From NCBI GenBank assembly GCA_050951605.1, contig JBMNJJ010000005.1, forward strand, positions 1 to 64,000: DNA of 64,000 nt. The letters run 5' to 3'. The notes under the pieces were generated by a model, which saw only the letters and a list, made by a program, of their open reading frames with translations, had not been told where the DNA came from and did not search any database. The stretch is from DUTS01 sp050951605 (GTDB lineage: Bacteria > Bacillota > Peptococcia > DRI-13 > DTU073). Positions 60,715 through 64,000 of the stretch are shown here, one piece after another (the first letter of the stretch is position 1; each line of letters opens with the position of its first letter). The position numbers were made by a program, and so were the translations under genes.

Positions 60715-62913
60715 CTATTCCAACTCTGTTTGTTCAGGTAGGATTACTTCCGGCAACTCTGTCGGCGTCTCTGGCGGGGTTTGTTCTGTTTCTTCACCTT
60801 CCGACTCAATTTCTTCTTCCGTCTGCTGCTGATTTTCTTCTACTACCGGTGTTTGCGGTACCGAAACAGGTGGAGGCGTCACCTGTTGCTGTTGTGGTTG
60901 TGGCTTTGGTTTCGTTAAACCGAAATATTCTTCAAAAACAGCTTTAGCCACAAGCCCCGCCGAACCGGACCCACTATAACCGTGCTCAATTACTCCGGCA
61001 AAAGCAATCTCGGGGTCATCAGCCGGGGCAAAAGCAATAAATAAACCATCAAAATCTTTATTTTTAACATATCCGGCTCTTCCCGGCTGAGCTGTACCGG
61101 TCTTCGCCGCCACTTTAATCTCTTCAGGAAATTTCCAGAAAAGAGAATACGCCGTACCACCCGGAGCTGTCGTCATCGTCATCGCCTTTTTTGTTTCCTC
61201 CAAAACCTCCAGAGGAACAGAAGTAGTCATCACTACTTCCGGGAAAAATTCTTGGACTACATTACCTTCATCATCAATAATTTTTTCCACCACATAAGGT
61301 TTATGGCGTAGCCCATTATTGGCTAAAGTAGCTACATAGTTAGCCAACTGAATGATCGTAAACTGATTGTACCCCTGTCCTATTGCCGTATTATACGTAT
61401 CATAGTCATGCCATGTTGTACGAAAACTGATCTCACTCTGACGTTCATATTCTAAATTTCTTTTTTTACTAGCTAATTCCTTTTCCAATTGTTTCTTTTC
61501 CTTTTCCGTAGTAACTGCCTCAATTTTAGAATTATATTCTTTTTCTAAAGTCGCTATTTTTTTATCAATTGCTTGATTGATTTTCTCTTGACGTGCAGCA
61601 AACTCCTTTTTCTGCCATTCTACATGCGGTAATAACCCTGAACTTTCAAAAGGTAAATCTATGCCCGTCCGCGCACCTAAACCAAACTCCTGCCCTACTT
61701 GACCAATTTTCTCAATCCCTGCTCGACGAGCCATTTCCTGAAAATAAACATTACAAGAACGGGCAATCGCTTTATAATAATCAGTTTGTCCATGAACATT
61801 CCAACATTTTATTTTAGGAGGATGCCAATATTGACCGGTACAAAGCACTTTTTCCGAGGGAGAAAGGTGCCCATCAGCCAAAGCCGCCATTCCCGTAATC
61901 GGTTTAAATACCGAACCGGGAACATAACTGCCTTGAACAACCCTATTTCTCAAAGCCGGAGGCGAATTCCTAAAATAATAATCGACCTGGGCCTGATTAA
62001 GAGACCTACCATTAAAGTCATCTGGATTAAGCCCCGGACGACTTACCATCGCCAATACCTTACCGGTTTTCACATCAAGTACTACCGCTCCACCAGCCTT
62101 CGCCTTCGGATATTTTTTCTGCACCTGAGCTAAAACTTCATCAAAAGAATTTTCTAATGTCTGTTGAAGTTTTAAGTCCAATGTTAACACCAGTTTATGA
62201 CCGGAAACAGGTGAAATTTTACGTACTTCCCGTACCGGCTGATTTAAAGAGGTTACTTCTACCTGGCGATAACCTTTTTGACCATTTAAATATTTTTCAT
62301 AACCTTTTTCTAGCCCTGTTTTACCCACCAAATCATTTATACTATAATCTTCAAACCCCGGCTGCTCCAGTTCCTCTTTAATTGAATGAACATACCCTAA
62401 CAAATGACCCGCTAAACTACCATAAGGATAAGCACGCTGTGGATGAACCTCTACACTCACTCCTGGTAAATCACGTCGTCGTTCTTCAATCGCCGTAACG
62501 ACTTCCATCGAAACATCCCGCTTAACCATAATTGGTTCATAAAGACGATTCTGTCCTTTCAACAATGTTTTAATATTCTCAAAAGTAATTTCCGGATCAT
62601 TAAAAATTTCTACTAAATTATGAATAACCTTATCAATATCCTGGTCTTTTAAGCCAAGATAATTTAACGATATATTAAAAACAGGTCTGTTCGTAACAAG
62701 CACCTGTCCCTTAGTGTCAACAATTTCACCTCTGGAAGCCTCTATCGCAATCCAGCGCATCGTGTTGGAAACAGCCTTGGTTTGATAAATCTCTGTCTGA
62801 ATTAATTGCAACCAGGCTAAACGAAGAAAAAGCACTACAAAAATAACAATAATAACGCTCCAATATATACGTAAAGTATGCTGCAACATGATTTTCGGCT
62901 TCTGCGGTCCCAT
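60715..62913 (-). CDS. mrdA: Penicillin-binding protein 2 (class B transpeptidase)
   Basis: A 732-residue class B PBP. A single N-terminal membrane anchor (SVIIVIFVVLFLRLAWLQL), dimerisation domain (IEASRGEIVDTKGQVLVTNR), then the transpeptidase: SxxK in GSVFKPITGM, SxN in ARSCNVYF, KTG in AAKTGTAQPG. Between SxN and KTG lies a lysine/glutamate-rich, coiled-coil-like insertion (about 435-500), and the last ~55 residues are a Pro/Gln/Glu-rich tail. It cross-links wall in the elongation complex with RodA and MreBCD. Confidence 0.95.
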   Translation of the reverse strand: MGPQKPKIMLQHTLRIYWSVIIVIFVVLFLRLAWLQLIQTEIYQTKAVSNTMRWIAIEASRGEIVDTKGQVLVTNRPVFNISLNYLGLKDQDIDKVIHNLVEIFNDPEITFENIKTLLKGQNRLYEPIMVKRDVSMEVVTAIEERRRDLPGVSVEVHPQRAYPYGSLAGHLLGYVHSIKEELEQPGFEDYSINDLVGKTGLEKGYEKYLNGQKGYRQVEVTSLNQPVREVRKISPVSGHKLVLTLDLKLQQTLENSFDEVLAQVQKKYPKAKAGGAVVLDVKTGKVLAMVSRPGLNPDDFNGRSLNQAQVDYYFRNSPPALRNRVVQGSYVPGSVFKPITGMAALADGHLSPSEKVLCTGQYWHPPKIKCWNVHGQTDYYKAIARSCNVYFQEMARRAGIEKIGQVGQEFGLGARTGIDLPFESSGLLPHVEWQKKEFAARQEKINQAIDKKIATLEKEYNSKIEAVTTEKEKKQLEKELASKKRNLEYERQSEISFRTTWHDYDTYNTAIGQGYNQFTIIQLANYVATLANNGLRHKPYVVEKIIDDEGNVVQEFFPEVVMTTSVPLEVLEETKKAMTMTTAPGGTAYSLFWKFPEEIKVAAKTGTAQPGRAGYVKNKDFDGLFIAFAPADDPEIAFAGVIEHGYSGSGSAGLVAKAVFEEYFGLTKPKPQPQQQQVTPPPVSVPQTPVVEENQQQTEEEIESEGEETEQTPPETPTELPEVILPEQTELE

Positions 62914-62928
62914 AAAAAAGCACCTCCT

Positions 62929-63426
62929 TTAGAGAGACTGCTGTTCCATATCTTGCTCTACCCAATGATAAAAACTTGAATAAACAAAAGGAACTAAACA
63001 AGTATTATAAATAGCCATCGGTAATATTTTCCAATAAAAAAGGTTCCAACCCCAGTTTAACCCTATAATCTGCCCTAAAAAGATCATAAGCGCACCATTA
63101 AAAACACTACCTAAAAAAAGAGCTAATACCGGAACTAAAAGATTTTCACGGAATGCTCCTTTGAGCAACCAACCACCAATAAAAGATGTTAAAGCTTTAG
63201 TCAGAGCGTTCATCCCGATATAACTACCTAAATATAAATCTTCTAATAGCCCCAAAAAGAAACCGAAAGCACAGCCTTTGTACGGACCTTGAAAAAAACA
63301 ATTAAAAATAATTAAAATCAATAACAAATCAGGCTTTACTCCGGCAATCATTAACTGAGAAAAGAGCGTAGACTGTAAAATTAAACACACCATACCCCAT
63401 AAAAACATGGTTACATAATAAGGCAT
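62929..63426 (-). CDS. mreD: Rod shape-determining protein MreD
   Basis: A 165-residue membrane protein with about five segments: MFLWGMVCLILQSTLFSQL, LLLILIIFNCFFQGPYKGCA and FGFFLGLLEDLYLGSYIGMN. The G-x-LEDLYLGSYIGMNAL segment is typical of MreD. Its ATG overlaps the mreC stop (TAATG). Confidence 0.93.
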   Translation of the reverse strand: MPYYVTMFLWGMVCLILQSTLFSQLMIAGVKPDLLLILIIFNCFFQGPYKGCAFGFFLGLLEDLYLGSYIGMNALTKALTSFIGGWLLKGAFRENLLVPVLALFLGSVFNGALMIFLGQIIGLNWGWNLFYWKILPMAIYNTCLVPFVYSSFYHWVEQDMEQQSL

Positions 63427-64000
63427 TAATTTTCTCCCCCGAATCCGGCTAAAGTATCCCCAACCACTGTTTCCTCTTCCGGTACGACTTTTTCTTCAGG
63501 TGTTTTTACCTGTTTAATAATGAAAACTTCTTCTAAACGGAAAAAATCAACAAAAGGCTTAAGCGTAGCCCTCTTCATTAACCCACCCGGTTCAGGTAAT
63601 ACTTCAATAACCTTACCGATACGTATTCCCGGTGGATAAACTCCGCTTAATCCGGAAGTGACAACAGTCTGATTCGGTTCAATAGGGAGATCATGAGGAA
63701 GATGAATCATTTGTAAATACTGTGAATTAGATGTACCTACTACTACTCCAGGAGTATGCCTATTTTCAAATATTCTCGCTCCTACTGCTCCTTCTCTATC
63801 TAAAATTAATAATACTTCCGCCGTGTTAGGAGTAACGCTAATAATTCTACCGATTAAACCATCATGATTGACCACAACCATTCCTGACCAAATCCCCTGC
63901 CTACTCCCTTGGTTTACAATTAACGTTTCATACCAATTAGCATGATTACGTCCAATCACCTTAGCCATTGCTAAATCATAATTATCTGCCTTTTCTTCTT
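63426..64000 (-). CDS. mreC: Rod shape-determining protein MreC (C-terminal part; N-terminus beyond window)
   Basis: The frame is open to the window edge (EEKADNYDLAMAKVIGRN at 64000-63950), so the true start lies outside. The visible beta-barrel part has GSRQGIWSGMVVVNHDGLIG, SGLSGVYPPGIRIGKVIEVL and FVDFFRLEEVFII, the MreC core that scaffolds PBP2/RodA outside the membrane. A Val/Glu-rich tail (PEEKVVPEEETVVGD) ends the protein. Confidence 0.95.
   Translation of the reverse strand, partial: EEKADNYDLAMAKVIGRNHANWYETLIVNQGSRQGIWSGMVVVNHDGLIGRIISVTPNTAEVLLILDREGAVGARIFENRHTPGVVVGTSNSQYLQMIHLPHDLPIEPNQTVVTSGLSGVYPPGIRIGKVIEVLPEPGGLMKRATLKPFVDFFRLEEVFIIKQVKTPEEKVVPEEETVVGDTLAGFGGEN

Noticed and set aside
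1..64000. CRISPR arrays, rRNA operons and prophage modules
   Set aside because: No regularly spaced direct repeats, rRNA sequence, integrase or phage structural genes were seen.

Overview
The window looks like chromosome from an anaerobic, endospore-forming, low-GC member of the Clostridia (Peptococcaceae-like). The evidence is strong AAGGAGG ribosome sites, gatCAB, a TRAP protein (mtrB), MecA, a clostridial-type small acid-soluble spore protein, a single-cluster ferredoxin, a butyryl-CoA:acetate-type CoA-transferase and an mreC-mreD-mrdA-minCDE-rodA cluster. No species is assigned. Almost all genes are on the minus strand, so the window probably lies on one replichore. LAYOUT: 1-9.7 kb is an accessory zone. 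It holds the start of an ECF sigma factor, IS110 and IS256 remnants, a ParE/Phd toxin-antitoxin pair, a decayed rlmD, an EF-P-modification-type SDR, a helicase-nuclease-LexA-peptidase fusion, a Ku/LigD deletion scar, a MATE exporter and a radical SAM protein. 9.7-14.5 kb holds a tyrosine phenol-lyase/tryptophanase-like enzyme behind an attenuator-like leader, a reduced amidohydrolase, a CPBP protease and lipoamide dehydrogenase. 14.6-25 kb holds six intact members and one fragment of an unrecognised modular helical protein family, most with a near-identical promoter. They are interleaved with a HEPN/MNT pair and with gatCAB, whose GatA lacks two residues of its amidase triad. 25-31.4 kb: ligA, pcrA and a CoA-transferase. 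31.4-37.5 kb: the his operon hisZGDBAF-IE, without hisH. 37.5-47.4 kb: a YerC-type repressor, DUF2007, mtrB, coaD, dnaE, an HTH-DRTGG-CBS-hotdog regulator with a palindromic operator in its promoter, a frameshifted spore protein gene, a two-gene flavin/Fe-S oxidoreductase, and tRNA-Pro(CGG). 47.5-54.2 kb: the shikimate operon aroF-aroA-aroE-aroC-fic-aroB with an embedded Fic gene. 54.2-64 kb: a diacylglycerol glucosyltransferase-like enzyme, mecA, ferredoxin, a cation exchanger, and the elongation/division-site genes rodA, minE, minD, minC, mrdA, mreD and partial mreC. HOW IT WORKS TOGETHER: the core is housekeeping (aromatic and histidine synthesis, tRNA-dependent amidation, replication/repair, rod shape and division-site placement). 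The unusual material is the SOS-switch-like helicase fusion, the co-regulated modular family around a HEPN/MNT pair, the degenerate GatA, and an 8-nt-periodic UAG array in the lyase leader of a genome that encodes TRAP. The basis was reading only; no database search was possible.
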